From positions 1-52,889 of the IMG/VR virus record IMGVR_UViG_3300027754_000127: a stretch of DNA of 52,889 nt; one strand, 5' to 3'. Shown here piece after piece: positions 1 to 8,207 of this stretch (the stretch's first letter is position 1; every line of letters begins with the position of its first letter). The notes beneath the pieces were generated by a model. That model saw only the letters and a program-made list of their open reading frames with translations. It did no database searches and was not told the origin of the DNA. The DNA comes from a virus. A program made the translations under genes and the position numbers.

Positions 1-750
1 GGATGGCATTCAACAATCAAAGCTGGAGATGATTCAACAATCAATGCTGGATGGCATTCAACAATCAAAGCTGGAGATGATTCAACAATCAATGCTGGAG
101 ATGATTCAACAATCAATGCTGGAGGTGGTTCAACAATCAATGCTGGAGGTGGTTCAACAATCAATGCTGGAGGTGGTTCAACAATCAATGCTGGAGATGA
201 TTCAGTCATCACTGCAAAAGGCAAGGAAATTGTGATAGTGAATCGAAATATCTTTGAGGTAATTCTACCAAAACTAGGTGATATAATCCAAATATGCCCT
301 TATGGAATTTCTGGTCATTTAGTCAATGGATTAAAAGATGGCATTCCTCATATTATTGCAGATGGTATTTTGTCAAAAGTTGTTAGCAAAAAAGGTAATA
401 TCTACAAAGTAATCAATCATGGTGAAACTAAAAAAACTTATTTAATCAAATCGGGTGATAAATATTCTCACGGCAAAACTTTGAAGGAAGCTAAAGATAG
501 TTTAATTTATAAGCTGGCAGATAGAGACACAAGCAAATACGAAGATTTAACTTTAAAAAGTATTTTAACAAAAGATCAGGCAATTGTTTGTTATATAACA
601 ATCACTGGGGCTTGTGCATTAGGGACAAAGTATTTTGTAGAAAGACAAGAGAAGCTAAAAACCAAATATTCAATTAAAGAAATTATTGAGGCGACAAAAG
701 GTCAATATGGCAATGATTCTTTTGCCAAGTTTTTTAATTATAAATCTTAA
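1..750 (+). CDS. Octapeptide-repeat protein, C-terminal part (gene continues from 52599)
   Basis: The frame is open from the first base, so this is the 3' part of the gene that starts at 52599. The first ~75 residues are tandem octads of the type STINAGDD, STIKAGWH and STINAGGG, as expected for a beta-solenoid and similar in style to the AGxGSTxTA repeats of bacterial ice-nucleation proteins. The last ~170 residues are non-repetitive, with a segment HGKTLKEAK, then RDTSKYEDL and TGACALGTKYF; I recall this domain from the C-termini of other phage repeat proteins, without a known function. A GTG at 232 lies in the same frame and is unlikely to be the true start. Virion or adhesion roles are only guesses. 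Confidence 0.8.
   Translation, partial: GWHSTIKAGDDSTINAGWHSTIKAGDDSTINAGDDSTINAGGGSTINAGGGSTINAGGGSTINAGDDSVITAKGKEIVIVNRNIFEVILPKLGDIIQICPYGISGHLVNGLKDGIPHIIADGILSKVVSKKGNIYKVINHGETKKTYLIKSGDKYSHGKTLKEAKDSLIYKLADRDTSKYEDLTLKSILTKDQAIVCYITITGACALGTKYFVERQEKLKTKYSIKEIIEATKGQYGNDSFAKFFNYKS
10..111 (+). repeat. Terminal direct repeat, left copy (102 bp)
   Basis: Identical to 52788-52889 over 102 bases. It lies inside the octad-coding array, and both copies are in the same codon phase and octad register. Collapsing the two copies keeps the repeat protein intact, whereas joining the ends directly would leave one octad three residues short. It is best read as the overlap of a circular assembly. 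True terminal redundancy, or mis-collapse of the octad array, cannot be excluded. Confidence 0.85.
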
Positions 751-792
751 AAAAAATATAAAAATGACAACATTAACAAAAAAACCAAACAA

Positions 793-960
793 ATGCTAAT
801 TATGAACAAATACAAATTTACTAAAAAATCTAAGCTGGAAGAATTGCGTGCAGATTTAGATTTAATTAAATTATCAGCTCCATCAAAAAAACGCACGCAC
901 GCCATGATTTTGATTAATGCCAAAATAATGGAACAAGAAAATGTTAATAATAAAAAATAA
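793..960 (+). CDS. Small hypothetical protein (55 aa)
   Basis: An open frame of 55 residues fills the gap between the repeat protein and the helicase. It is lysine-rich with a predicted helix (KLEELRADLDLIKL) and then a basic stretch (SKKRTHA). A second ATG four codons in (802) is an equally good start. No family is recognised. Tight packing between neighbours on the same strand supports it being a gene. Confidence 0.5.
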   Translation: MLIMNKYKFTKKSKLEELRADLDLIKLSAPSKKRTHAMILINAKIMEQENVNNKK

Positions 961-982
961 CAACAACTTTTAAGATAAAATT

Positions 983-2350
983 ATGAACTATGAAGAATTT
1001 ATCAAGTCAAAACAACATAGCATTGGGGATTTTGGTTTTGAAGCAAATTATATACCTGAAATTGCTTTTGATTTTCAAGCGCATATTATAGAAAAAGCTA
1101 TCAAAAAAGGAAAAATTGCTATTTTTGCAGATACAGGATTAGGCAAAACACTAATCCAAGTTTCTATTGCTCAAAATTTAGTTAATCACACTAATAAAAA
1201 AGTATTGATTTTAACACCGCTGGCGGTTGCTTTTCAATTTATTTTAGAAGCTGAAAAATTAGGAATTGACGATATTGAATATTCTAAAGATGGTAAGCAC
1301 TCAAAAAAGATTGTAATTTGTAATTATGAGAGGCTACATTATTTTGACTCAAATGATTTTATCGGCGTAATTTGTGATGAAAGTTCAATTCTAAAAAACT
1401 TTGACGGAGCAATAAAAGGCAAGATTACTAATTTTGTTAAAAAAATACCTTATAGATTTTTAAGTACAGCAACACCAAGCCCTAATGATTTTATAGAACT
1501 AGGAACCTCAAGCGAGGCTTTGGGTTACATGGGTTATATGGATATGCTGGGAAAGTTTTTTAAGAATAATCAAAATTCAGTAGATTCAAATAATCGAAAT
1601 ATTGGAGAAAAATTCTACTTAAAACCTCACGCTGAAAAAGATTTTTTTTCTTGGGTAAATCAATGGTCAATCATGATTAAGATGCCTAGTGATTTGGGCT
1701 TTAACAATGAAAGATACAAATTGCCAAATTTAATCACAAATACTCATATCATAAAAAATCAATCAATGTTTGATATTGACGGGCAAATGTGTTTATTTAC
1801 ACCAATTTCAAAAACTATGACAGAGGTTAGATTAGAACAAAAACAAACAGAAAAACAAAGATGCGAGAAGGCTGTTGAGTTAGCTAGTGATAAAACTTCT
1901 GTTTATTGGTGCAACACTAATGATGAAAGTTCTTATTTGAGGGAAATGGATAAAGGAGCAGTAGAAATAATTGGTAGCCAATCTATTGAAAAAAAAGAAG
2001 AAATACTGATGGCTTTTGCAAAAGGTCAAATTAAAAGAATTATTACTAAAGCAAAAATTACTTCTTTTGGTTTAAATTGGCAACATTGCAATCACTCGGT
2101 ATTCTTTCCAACTTGGAGTTATGAACAGTATTATCAAGCTATTAGACGCTTTTGGAGATTTGGACAAGAAAATGATGTTGTTATTGATTTAGTTTTATCA
2201 GATGGACAAGAAAGAGTAATGAAGGCTTTGCAGCAAAAGACAAAAAAAGCAATAGAGCTTCATGAAAAATTAACTGAAAATGTTAATGGCGTGTTTGTTG
2301 ATTCAAAAAAAGAATTTAACAAACAAATTATTAAACCTTTATTTATATAA
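983..2350 (+). CDS. SNF2-family DEAD/DEAH-like helicase
   Basis: A 455-residue superfamily 2 ATPase of the SNF2 type. Visible motifs are Walker A TGLGKT (residues 51-56), motif II DESS (132-135), motif III STATP (161-165) and motif VI QAIRRFWRFGQ (385-395), the SNF2 arginine-finger motif. The protein is compact, with no extra DNA-recognition domain. Its stop is two bases before the next start, and that next gene is a DNA methyltransferase; this helicase-methyltransferase pair recurs in phages. It probably remodels or translocates on DNA during replication, modification or anti-restriction. The exact role is inferred. Confidence 0.85.
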   Translation: MNYEEFIKSKQHSIGDFGFEANYIPEIAFDFQAHIIEKAIKKGKIAIFADTGLGKTLIQVSIAQNLVNHTNKKVLILTPLAVAFQFILEAEKLGIDDIEYSKDGKHSKKIVICNYERLHYFDSNDFIGVICDESSILKNFDGAIKGKITNFVKKIPYRFLSTATPSPNDFIELGTSSEALGYMGYMDMLGKFFKNNQNSVDSNNRNIGEKFYLKPHAEKDFFSWVNQWSIMIKMPSDLGFNNERYKLPNLITNTHIIKNQSMFDIDGQMCLFTPISKTMTEVRLEQKQTEKQRCEKAVELASDKTSVYWCNTNDESSYLREMDKGAVEIIGSQSIEKKEEILMAFAKGQIKRIITKAKITSFGLNWQHCNHSVFFPTWSYEQYYQAIRRFWRFGQENDVVIDLVLSDGQERVMKALQQKTKKAIELHEKLTENVNGVFVDSKKEFNKQIIKPLFI

Positions 2351-2352
2351 TT

Positions 2353-3375
2353 ATGAAAACAGAAAACAAAGTAAAAGACCAAGTTGTAACAGAAAATTAC
2401 GCTATTTATAATAGCGACTGTATGCTGGTAATGCCTACCTTAAAAGATGAAAGTATTGATTTGTCAGTATATAGTCCTCCATTCGCTGGATTGTACAATT
2501 ATTCAAGTTCAGAAAATGATTTTTCTAATTGCACAAGCAAAGAACAATTTTTAGATCAATATGAATTTCTAATTAAAGAAATTTCAAGAGTTACAAAGTC
2601 GGGAAGAATAACAGCCGTACATTGTGCAGATGTGTTTGATAATACTTGTCGACTTTGGGATTTTCCAAATGAGATAATTAAGCTGCATACAAAATACGGT
2701 TTTGAATATCGTAACCGAATAACAATTTGGAAAGAGCCTTTAAAGGTCAGAATGAGAACTATGGTACAATCTTTAATGCACAAGTTCATTGTTGAAGATA
2801 GTACAAAATGCTTTACGGCTATGCCTGATTATGTTTTAGTTTTCACAAAAAAAGGTGAAAATTTAGTTCCTGTTACTCATCAGTTTGGAATTAATCATTA
2901 TGCTGGTGAAATACCAATTTTACCTAATATATTAAGAGCGTGGAACAATGCCCACGGATCTAAATTAAATGAGGTTGAATTGTGGGATCATTTAAAAAAT
3001 ATAAATGAATCAAAATCAATAACTAAACTGAATCATTACATCTGGCAGCGTTACGCTTCGAGTGTTTGGGATGATATTAGAATTGATAATGTGTTACCGT
3101 TTAGAGATTCAAAAGAAGAAGATGACGAGAAACATGTACACCCTTTGCAACTAGATGTTATTGATAGGATTGTAGAATTATATTCAAATCCTAATGAAGT
3201 TGTTTTAACTCCATTTATGGGAGTAGGTAGTGAGGTTTTTAGTCCTGTTTCTATGGGTCGTAAAGCAATAGGAATTGAATTAAAAGATAGCTATTTTAAG
3301 CAAGCAAAATTAAATCTTGAGGAAGCTATTAAGAGATTTAAGAATAAAGAAATCAAACAGTCATCTTTATTCTAA
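2353..3375 (+). CDS. DNA methyltransferase (N4-cytosine/N6-adenine type)
   Basis: A 340-residue class I methyltransferase with the catalytic motif IV SPPF (41-44) near the N-terminus and the SAM-binding motif I-like PFMGVGSE near residue 290. This order is that of beta-class amino-methyltransferases. SPPF favours N4-cytosine, although N6-adenine enzymes with S/N-PP-Y/F exist. It follows the SNF2 helicase by two bases and its stop overlaps the next gene by one base (TAATG). The likely role is protection of phage DNA from host restriction. No cognate nuclease is adjacent, so this is an orphan enzyme rather than a restriction-modification pair. Confidence 0.85.
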   Translation: MKTENKVKDQVVTENYAIYNSDCMLVMPTLKDESIDLSVYSPPFAGLYNYSSSENDFSNCTSKEQFLDQYEFLIKEISRVTKSGRITAVHCADVFDNTCRLWDFPNEIIKLHTKYGFEYRNRITIWKEPLKVRMRTMVQSLMHKFIVEDSTKCFTAMPDYVLVFTKKGENLVPVTHQFGINHYAGEIPILPNILRAWNNAHGSKLNEVELWDHLKNINESKSITKLNHYIWQRYASSVWDDIRIDNVLPFRDSKEEDDEKHVHPLQLDVIDRIVELYSNPNEVVLTPFMGVGSEVFSPVSMGRKAIGIELKDSYFKQAKLNLEEAIKRFKNKEIKQSSLF

Positions 3376-3584
3376 TGCAAAGCAAAAAACAATCACTAAT
3401 TGAAGCTATCATAAATGTTGGCTCTGGCTTCCTGCTTTCAATTGCCACTTGGAAGCTGATAATCACGCCTATTTTTGGGATTGAGGCTAATAATGGACAA
3501 GTTGCAATTATTAGTGGCATATTCACTGTTTTATCAATAATCCGCTCTTATTTTTGGCGGAGAATTTTTAATAAGTTTAAATAA
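3375..3584 (+). CDS. Small two-helix membrane protein, DUF7220-like
   Basis: A 69-residue protein with two hydrophobic segments (about 10-32 and 43-58) and a basic tail ending SYFWRRIFNKFK. The pattern SLIEAIxNVxxGF, then FTVLSIIRSYxxRRxFN, fits the DUF7220 family of small phage membrane proteins as I remember it. It starts one base inside the methyltransferase stop, so translation is probably coupled. Its function is unknown. Confidence 0.75.
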   Translation: MQSKKQSLIEAIINVGSGFLLSIATWKLIITPIFGIEANNGQVAIISGIFTVLSIIRSYFWRRIFNKFK

Positions 3585-3593
3585 AATCAATAT

Positions 3594-3812
3594 ATGAAAG
3601 GTAAAATATTTAACGAACAAGAAACAATGGAACTTATGGCTCGCAATGCGGCAGGCAATGGTTTTGACGCTGGTTATTTTTACGCATTAGAAGGATTAAA
3701 ATTAGCAATTTTATCAACTGGAAAAACAGAGGCAACCATTAGTGTAAAACTTATCGATGAAATGATTTCTGAGACAAAAAAACAATTGGAGGCAACGAAG
3801 CATGAAGGGTAA
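3594..3812 (+). CDS. Hypothetical protein (72 aa)
   Basis: A 72-residue, mostly helical protein. The N-terminus MKGKIFNEQE resembles that of the next gene (MKGKVFTAQE), so the two may share a translation-start region by duplication. Its end overlaps the next gene by 11 bases. No family is recognised. Confidence 0.65.
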   Translation: MKGKIFNEQETMELMARNAAGNGFDAGYFYALEGLKLAILSTGKTEATISVKLIDEMISETKKQLEATKHEG

Positions 3813-4359
3813 AGTTTTTACAGCACAAGAAGTGCAAGCATTGATTGCGGGGAATAAAACGCAATTCAGGGAGGTGATTAAGCCACAACCAATTCAGCCA
3901 GAAAGTTTTTCTGATGCTTATTTTGATTGCTACAACAAAGGCAATCAATGGAATTGGTGGACAAAAGACAATAAACAACTTCTAGGTCAAATTGTTAAAT
4001 GCCCCTACCAAGCAGGACAAAAGATTTTTTGCAAAGAGAGTTTTAATATATTTGCTGATCAAGTTTATTATAAACAAAGCTTAGTTGATGCTCAAAGATA
4101 TTTTTGGAAACCAGTCAAACACATGAAGCAAGAACACTCACGCCTAACACTGCTAATAAAAGAGATTAAAGTGGAAAAGCTTTCTGAGATTAGTGACGAG
4201 GATGCGATTGCGGAGGGAATTAATCCAAATACAACCACAAATATTAACAATTATTTTAGAAATCTTTGGAACGCAACCCACAAAAAACCAGAAGAGAAGT
4301 TTGAAGCTAATCCTTGGGTTTGGGTTCTTGAATTTGAACTGGTAAAGAATAATTTATGA
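3802..4359 (+). CDS. ASCH-like phage 'morphogenetic' protein
   Basis: 185 residues with the layout of the ASCH-like proteins often found in phage early regions. There is an N-terminal segment around REVIKPQPIQP, a central KCPYQAGQKIFCKESF, then RLTLLIKEIKVEKLSEIS-DEDAIAEGI, and a C-terminal NPWVWVLEFEL. ASCH domains bind nucleic acid or RNA bases, but the phage proteins have no settled role. It overlaps the previous gene by 11 bases and the next by four (ATGA), so it belongs to the same operon. Confidence 0.75.
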   Translation: MKGKVFTAQEVQALIAGNKTQFREVIKPQPIQPESFSDAYFDCYNKGNQWNWWTKDNKQLLGQIVKCPYQAGQKIFCKESFNIFADQVYYKQSLVDAQRYFWKPVKHMKQEHSRLTLLIKEIKVEKLSEISDEDAIAEGINPNTTTNINNYFRNLWNATHKKPEEKFEANPWVWVLEFELVKNNL

Positions 4360-4529
4360 ACTATGAATTTAAGATTGCAGGCGTAATTTTCAAGATTTAC
4401 AACCTACCTGCTGGCAAGAAAAGTGAAGCTAAGAGACGAGCTAGATTTTGGCTTAGAGATTGTTTCAATGTAGGAAAGGATGATAAGCTTTATTCATTCT
4501 CAAGCATTGAACAGTTGCCCAAAATCTAG
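4356..4529 (+). CDS. Small basic hypothetical protein (57 aa)
   Basis: A 57-residue frame starting at the ATGA overlap with the ASCH-like gene. It is rich in Lys and Arg in the middle (GKKSEAKRRARFW). It is the last gene of this rightward run; the next open frames are on the opposite strand and converge on its 3' end with a four-base overlap. No family is recognised. Confidence 0.6.
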   Translation: MNYEFKIAGVIFKIYNLPAGKKSEAKRRARFWLRDCFNVGKDDKLYSFSSIEQLPKI

Positions 4530-4600
4530 CCGTGAGCAACGCCAACACAAAGACAAAGCTCTTCTTCGTGTTGGCAGGTGGGGCAGGTTTTGTTAGTCAT
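4526..4600 (-). CDS. Cysteine-rich micro-ORF (24 aa)
   Basis: A minus-strand frame starting MTNKTCPTC and ending CLCVGVAHG, with two CxxC-like pairs that could bind zinc. It overlaps the end of the preceding minus-strand ORF by eight bases, which suggests coupled translation. It is too short to be certain. Confidence 0.35.
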   Translation of the reverse strand: MTNKTCPTCQHEEELCLCVGVAHG

Positions 4601-4739
4601 TGTATTTCCTTAGATAAATTAATAAAAATAAACAGGCCCCACCAATCACAGATCCAATAAACGCACCAATTCCACAAAAATAAAGTTGCGCCACAGTCAA
4701 AAGTATTGTCAAGATAATCAATTTAATATTTTTGTTCAT
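4593..4739 (-). CDS. Small membrane protein (48 aa)
   Basis: A minus-strand frame of 48 residues, nearly all hydrophobic: two apolar stretches (about 6-20 and 22-43) joined by a short glycine-containing turn, ending LRKYND. It sits downstream of the HTH-like gene at 4755-4949 in a small leftward unit. The function is unknown. A membrane location is inferred from composition. Confidence 0.5.
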   Translation of the reverse strand: MNKNIKLIILTILLTVAQLYFCGIGAFIGSVIGGACLFLLIYLRKYND

Positions 4740-4754
4740 TACCCACCTCGCCAA

Positions 4755-4949
4755 TTAAATAATCTTTTTTTGTTTGTTTCTACTTAATCCGTAAATTTTG
4801 CTAATTTTGCGGAAAGTCCATTGACTAAGTTTAAAAATCCTTTGTAAATCTTTAATTGTGTAAACATAGTTAAATTCATTTTTAGAATTGTAACCGTAAA
4901 TAAATTGATCCCGAAATTTGTCGTCAACTAATATGATTTTTTTTGGCAT
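4755..4949 (-). CDS. Putative HTH DNA-binding regulator (64 aa)
   Basis: A 64-residue basic protein. The C-terminal half (YTIKDLQRIFKLSQWTFRKIS) has the helix-turn-helix spacing of small phage regulators, and the tail SRNKQKKII is basic. It is divergent from the rightward gene at 5221 across a 271-bp AT-rich region with repeated motifs, the usual position for a repressor of its own divergent promoters. The regulator role is inferred. Confidence 0.55.
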   Translation of the reverse strand: MPKKIILVDDKFRDQFIYGYNSKNEFNYVYTIKDLQRIFKLSQWTFRKISKIYGLSRNKQKKII

Positions 4950-5220
4950 AATCTTTTAATTTTAAGTTAAAAAAGAATTTTAAAACATTGTAATAAAATT
5001 GTCAAGTAATAATAAATATTGATATTTTCAATAAGTGATATAAAATAATCACCTTGATTTTAAAGGCTTAAACCGCTTTTTTAAAAAATTGTAATAAAAT
5101 TGCAATAAAATTGTGTACAATTAAAAATAGTTACCTTAGAATCCTCAATAACAAATTGAAATTAATTATTAAGTAAATTTGTTTAGTAAATCAGTTTATT
5201 AACAATCTAAATTATAAAAT
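4950..5220. promoter_or_regulatory. Divergent control region with repeated 15-mers
   Basis: Non-coding and very AT-rich, between a leftward HTH-like gene and a rightward operon. The 15-mer ATTGTAATAAAATTG occurs at 4987-5001 and 5088-5102, and a shortened copy GCAATAAAATTG follows directly at 5102-5113. A motif TTTTAAAGGCTT at ~5057-5070 resembles one near the promoters at 45.3 and 48.4 kb. The 15-mers are candidate operators. I could not fix one confident -35/-10 pair here. Confidence 0.5.
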
Positions 5221-5727
5221 ATGAAAATCACCCCCGAAAACATTAATTCTATGGTGGATTATTGCATTCAAAATAAAGTCCGTTTTTCTGCATTTTACTA
5301 TCCTGATAATTCTATTTTTAAAGATTCGAAAGAATCAATAGATTTTGAAATTACTTTACAAGGTCAAGAAAGAGGCGAGAGGAAAGTTAAAGTTTTTTCT
5401 ACACAAGAGATCAGATACGAAGTTGAGGTCTATGAGGGGAGTTATAGGGATAATGAATTTGTTATTGCCCAGCTAGAAAACGGCAAAGAATTTGAGGCCA
5501 ATAATTATCGGGAGTTAGAAAATAACATTGTTGATTTTTATTCTGCTAATGATGCGGATACATTTCCAGAGATAAACAATTTATCTTATATTGATGGTCA
5601 TAAAGTAAAGTTCCAAAAGAATGATGACTTGCAAGATAAAATTAATAAAGCCAAGAAAGAATTGGAAGAAAATGACGGATCAGATTTAATACAAGATTAT
5701 AGAGAAATAATAACAATATTAACTTAA
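5221..5727 (+). CDS. Hypothetical acidic protein (168 aa)
   Basis: First gene of the rightward recombination operon. It is acidic, with a beta-rich middle (EITLQGQERGERKVKVFS) and a charged C-terminal helix (DKINKAKKELEEN). No family is recognised. Its place before a DUF1351-like protein and the Bet recombinase suggests an early gene. Confidence 0.65.
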   Translation: MKITPENINSMVDYCIQNKVRFSAFYYPDNSIFKDSKESIDFEITLQGQERGERKVKVFSTQEIRYEVEVYEGSYRDNEFVIAQLENGKEFEANNYRELENNIVDFYSANDADTFPEINNLSYIDGHKVKFQKNDDLQDKINKAKKELEENDGSDLIQDYREIITILT

Positions 5728-5739
5728 AAGCTTAAAACA

Positions 5740-6615
5740 ATGACAAACGAAATTACAATTTACGATATTAAAATTCCAACTCAAAGAGAGGAGGTTTGTA
5801 ACCGAGACAATATTAACAGATTGCTTGATAATATTAAGGCACTTAAAAACAATGTCCTAAAGTTTGATACCAAAGAAGACATTAAAGAATCTAAACAATT
5901 CAAAACTAATGCAAATAAGTTCATTAAGGAATTTAAAGAGTTTTGTGATCCTCTAGAAGAAGAGGGTAGGATTATTGCCAAGACTAGAAGCGAAGTTAAG
6001 TTGACACTTGAAAAGATTGTTGAGGAAAAACTTGCTCCCCTTGTCGAAAGGGAGGAAAAGTTAAAAGTCATTAAGAATAATTTATTTATTCCTAGTCTAA
6101 ATATTGATTCTTGCGTTGCTAAAAAAACCAACTTGATTTTACTTAACAGCTATGATTGGTTCGGATTGAAAGATGAGGCTTTGCCTTTGATTAATCAATC
6201 AATAACTTTCCTTGATAATGAGCTTTTGGGTTTTGAAAAAGCCGCAAAAGAGAAGGCTGATGCAGAGGAAAAACAAAGATTAGAAAAAGAAAATCTAATC
6301 AAAGAACAAGCTAAACTTGAGGCAGAAAAAGCGGCGGCTAATGCAATTGCAGAAGCTAATAAAAGAGCCGAGAATGCAGAGGCAGAAGCTAAAAGAAAAG
6401 TTGAGCAGGAAGCTAAGGATAAAGCTAATGCAGAAGCTAAATTGAAAGCGGAAGAGGAAGTTAAAACTAAAAACAAAGACCACCAAGCTAAAATCCATAA
6501 TGAGATATTGGAAGATTTGCTGAAATATTTTGACAAAATAAATGAAGAGCAAGCCAAAGATATTATTAGATTATTTGCTTCTGGCAAGATTAGAAACCTT
6601 AAAATTACCTACTAA
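5740..6615 (+). CDS. DUF1351-like coiled-coil protein
   Basis: 291 residues. The N-terminal ~110 residues are helical and charged (NANKFIKEFKEFCDPLEEEGR). Residues ~155-245 are a long Ala/Glu/Lys coiled coil, and a short globular end follows (DIIRLFASGKIRNLKI). This plan fits DUF1351-type phage proteins that are usually encoded beside RecT/Bet or RecE genes, as here. They are assumed to help recombination, but no activity is established. The coiled coil creates long open frames on the opposite strand, which are not genes. Confidence 0.65.
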   Translation: MTNEITIYDIKIPTQREEVCNRDNINRLLDNIKALKNNVLKFDTKEDIKESKQFKTNANKFIKEFKEFCDPLEEEGRIIAKTRSEVKLTLEKIVEEKLAPLVEREEKLKVIKNNLFIPSLNIDSCVAKKTNLILLNSYDWFGLKDEALPLINQSITFLDNELLGFEKAAKEKADAEEKQRLEKENLIKEQAKLEAEKAAANAIAEANKRAENAEAEAKRKVEQEAKDKANAEAKLKAEEEVKTKNKDHQAKIHNEILEDLLKYFDKINEEQAKDIIRLFASGKIRNLKITY

Positions 6616-6651
6616 TGGACTGGCAACAATATTAACTTTAATTAAAAAAAT

Positions 6652-6930
6652 ATGAAAATAGTAATAAATACTTCCTTTGGTGGATTCTGTTTATCAAAAG
6701 AAGCCTATAAATTTTTAGGATTAGAATGCAAGGAAGATAAAATTGGTGATTTATTTGATAATGATAGAACCAATCCTAAATTGATTGAATGTGTGGAACA
6801 ATTGGGAGAAACGGCAAGTGGACCCTATAGTGAACTTAAAATAGTTGAAATACCTGATGGTGTTCAATACACCATTAAAGATTATGATGGAATGGAACAC
6901 ATTGCAGAATTACATAGAACTTGGAGATAA
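6652..6930 (+). CDS. Conserved phage hypothetical protein (92 aa)
   Basis: A 92-residue protein that begins MKIVINTSFGGFCLSKEAY, a start I recall from many phage genomes (the MKIVIN-x-x-x-GGF-x-LS family), and ends in a DGMEHIAELHRTWR-type helix. The start follows an A-rich leader with no clear Shine-Dalgarno sequence. It lies in the recombination operon. The function is unknown. Confidence 0.75.
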   Translation: MKIVINTSFGGFCLSKEAYKFLGLECKEDKIGDLFDNDRTNPKLIECVEQLGETASGPYSELKIVEIPDGVQYTIKDYDGMEHIAELHRTWR

Positions 6931-6934
6931 TTTT

Positions 6935-7027
6935 ATGGACGAAGAATACAACGAATTACAACAATATTACTACGAAATGGCAGGCTCGTTTGAGTGTGCT
7001 GAAACTAAAGGAGAAAACAATGACTGA
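6935..7027 (+). CDS. Micro-ORF coupled to the recombinase gene (30 aa)
   Basis: 30 residues (MDEEYNELQQYYYEMAG...), acidic and tyrosine-rich. Its stop overlaps the start at 7020 (ATGACTGA). The Shine-Dalgarno of that downstream start lies inside this frame, as in translational coupling. No family is recognised. Confidence 0.45.
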   Translation: MDEEYNELQQYYYEMAGSFECAETKGENND

Positions 7028-8030
7028 CGCAACAGATGATTTAGAAGACCAAGAATTTAAAAGAAGTTTGCCACCTAAATATGATTCGCAAGGTCAGCCT
7101 TGGAGCAATTGGGATCGAATTAAACACGAAGAACTTAATAAAAAACCAATAAAGGAGAAAACAATGAGTAAAGAATTACAAGTAATAAATTTTAATGAAG
7201 ACCAAGTTAAACTAATTAAATCACAGATTGCCCCAAAAGCAACTGATAGCGAATTGCAATTGTTCTTATATCAGGCAGAAAGAACTGGCTTAGATCCGCT
7301 TACTCGTCAAATCTATGCTATTCACAGAGCTTGCAAAGAGAATGTTAACGGCGCATGGGTTTGGGTTAATAAAATGTCAATCCAGACTTCAATTGATGGT
7401 TTCAGAGTTATTGCAGAAAGAAGCGGCGATTATGCTGGACAAGATGAGCCTATTTTTACAGAAGAGGGCGCAAAGCTAATTTCATGCAAGGTCGCAGTCT
7501 ATCGTTTCCGTGGCGATGTGCGCTATCCTGCTGCTGTTGGTGTTGCTTATTGGTCGGAGTATGTTCAAACCGATAAAGAGAACAACCCGTCTGGATTGTG
7601 GAAAAAGATGCCTCACACAATGCTTGCAAAAGTAGCAGAAGCTCTAGCGTTAAGAAAAGCATATCCACAAGATTTAAGTGGACTTTATACTGGTGATGAG
7701 ATGGCACAAGCTGAACCACCATTACAATCAGAGCCAGTTGATAAAACACCTAAAAACCAATTTAGTGGATTAGCAGAAGTCGCAGATGAAGATATGAAAG
7801 CAACCCAAAAAGCGGCAAATGAAGCTGATTTTAGGATAATTAAAAATTTGGTGGAAAACGCAGAAAGTTTAGAGGTTTTAGCTGAAATATGGACAGAAAA
7901 GAAAAAAGAAATAAACCGTCTCAATAAATATGCAAATGATTTATATCTAATGTTGGCAGATGCTAAAGATGTAATGAAGAATGCTTTTGAAGAAATAGCG
8001 AAAATGGATGAAGCTAGCAATTTTAACTAA
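7020..8030 (+). CDS. bet: Phage recombination protein Bet (RecT/Red-beta superfamily)
   Basis: A single-strand annealing protein for recombination-dependent replication and repair. The conserved core has GLDPLTRQIYAIHR, then SIDGFRVIAERSGDYAGQDEP, WKKMPHTMLAKVAEALALRK and FPQ-like YPQDLSGLYTGDEM, the classic Bet pattern. Two starts have the same ribosome-binding context, AAAGGAGAAAACAATG: 7020 (336 aa) and 7164 (288 aa, MSKELQVINF, which matches the usual family start). Residues 1-48 of the long form look like a separate small protein fused in frame. The C-terminal ~90 residues are a variable helical tail. SSB, the usual partner, is encoded at 11768. Confidence 0.92.
   Translation: MTDATDDLEDQEFKRSLPPKYDSQGQPWSNWDRIKHEELNKKPIKEKTMSKELQVINFNEDQVKLIKSQIAPKATDSELQLFLYQAERTGLDPLTRQIYAIHRACKENVNGAWVWVNKMSIQTSIDGFRVIAERSGDYAGQDEPIFTEEGAKLISCKVAVYRFRGDVRYPAAVGVAYWSEYVQTDKENNPSGLWKKMPHTMLAKVAEALALRKAYPQDLSGLYTGDEMAQAEPPLQSEPVDKTPKNQFSGLAEVADEDMKATQKAANEADFRIIKNLVENAESLEVLAEIWTEKKKEINRLNKYANDLYLMLADAKDVMKNAFEEIAKMDEASNFN
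7152..7166 (+). promoter_or_regulatory. Second, duplicated ribosome-binding site inside bet
   Basis: AAAGGAGAAAACAATG precedes both the ATG at 7020 and the ATG at 7164, which are in the same frame. The inner site would give a 288-residue Bet of normal length. It could allow two isoforms, or be the relic of a gene fusion. Confidence 0.6.
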
Positions 8031-8045
8031 ATGGCAAAGTAAATA

Positions 8046-8207
8046 ATGACAAAAACAAATGAATTACCAAAAGTAGGGGAAAGATATAGGTATAAAGAAG
8101 TCCCAGAAGAAGTATCAAACTGTTGCGGATATGCAATAACCGAGAATACTGATCTTTGCGGTAAATGCGGTGAACATTGCGGGGTTGAAATTTTGGAGGA
8201 TGAGTGA
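8046..8207 (+). CDS. Zinc-ribbon micro-protein (53 aa)
   Basis: 53 residues with a cysteine cluster: NCCGYAITENTDLCGKCGEHC. The CC...CxxC...C pattern suggests a zinc ribbon. The stop overlaps the GTG start of the next gene by four bases. The function is unknown; such proteins are common near phage recombination genes. Confidence 0.6.
   Translation: MTKTNELPKVGERYRYKEVPEEVSNCCGYAITENTDLCGKCGEHCGVEILEDE

Noticed and set aside
29-235. A 68-residue open frame of QQSMLE-type repeats
   Set aside because: It is the +2 reading of the octad repeat array. The biologically sensible frame (STINAG octads) runs through the same DNA and links the two window ends.
6195-6587. Two long minus-strand frames opposite the coiled coil
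   Set aside because: They mirror the Ala/Glu/Lys-rich coding of the DUF1351-like gene, and have no ribosome-binding site or family.
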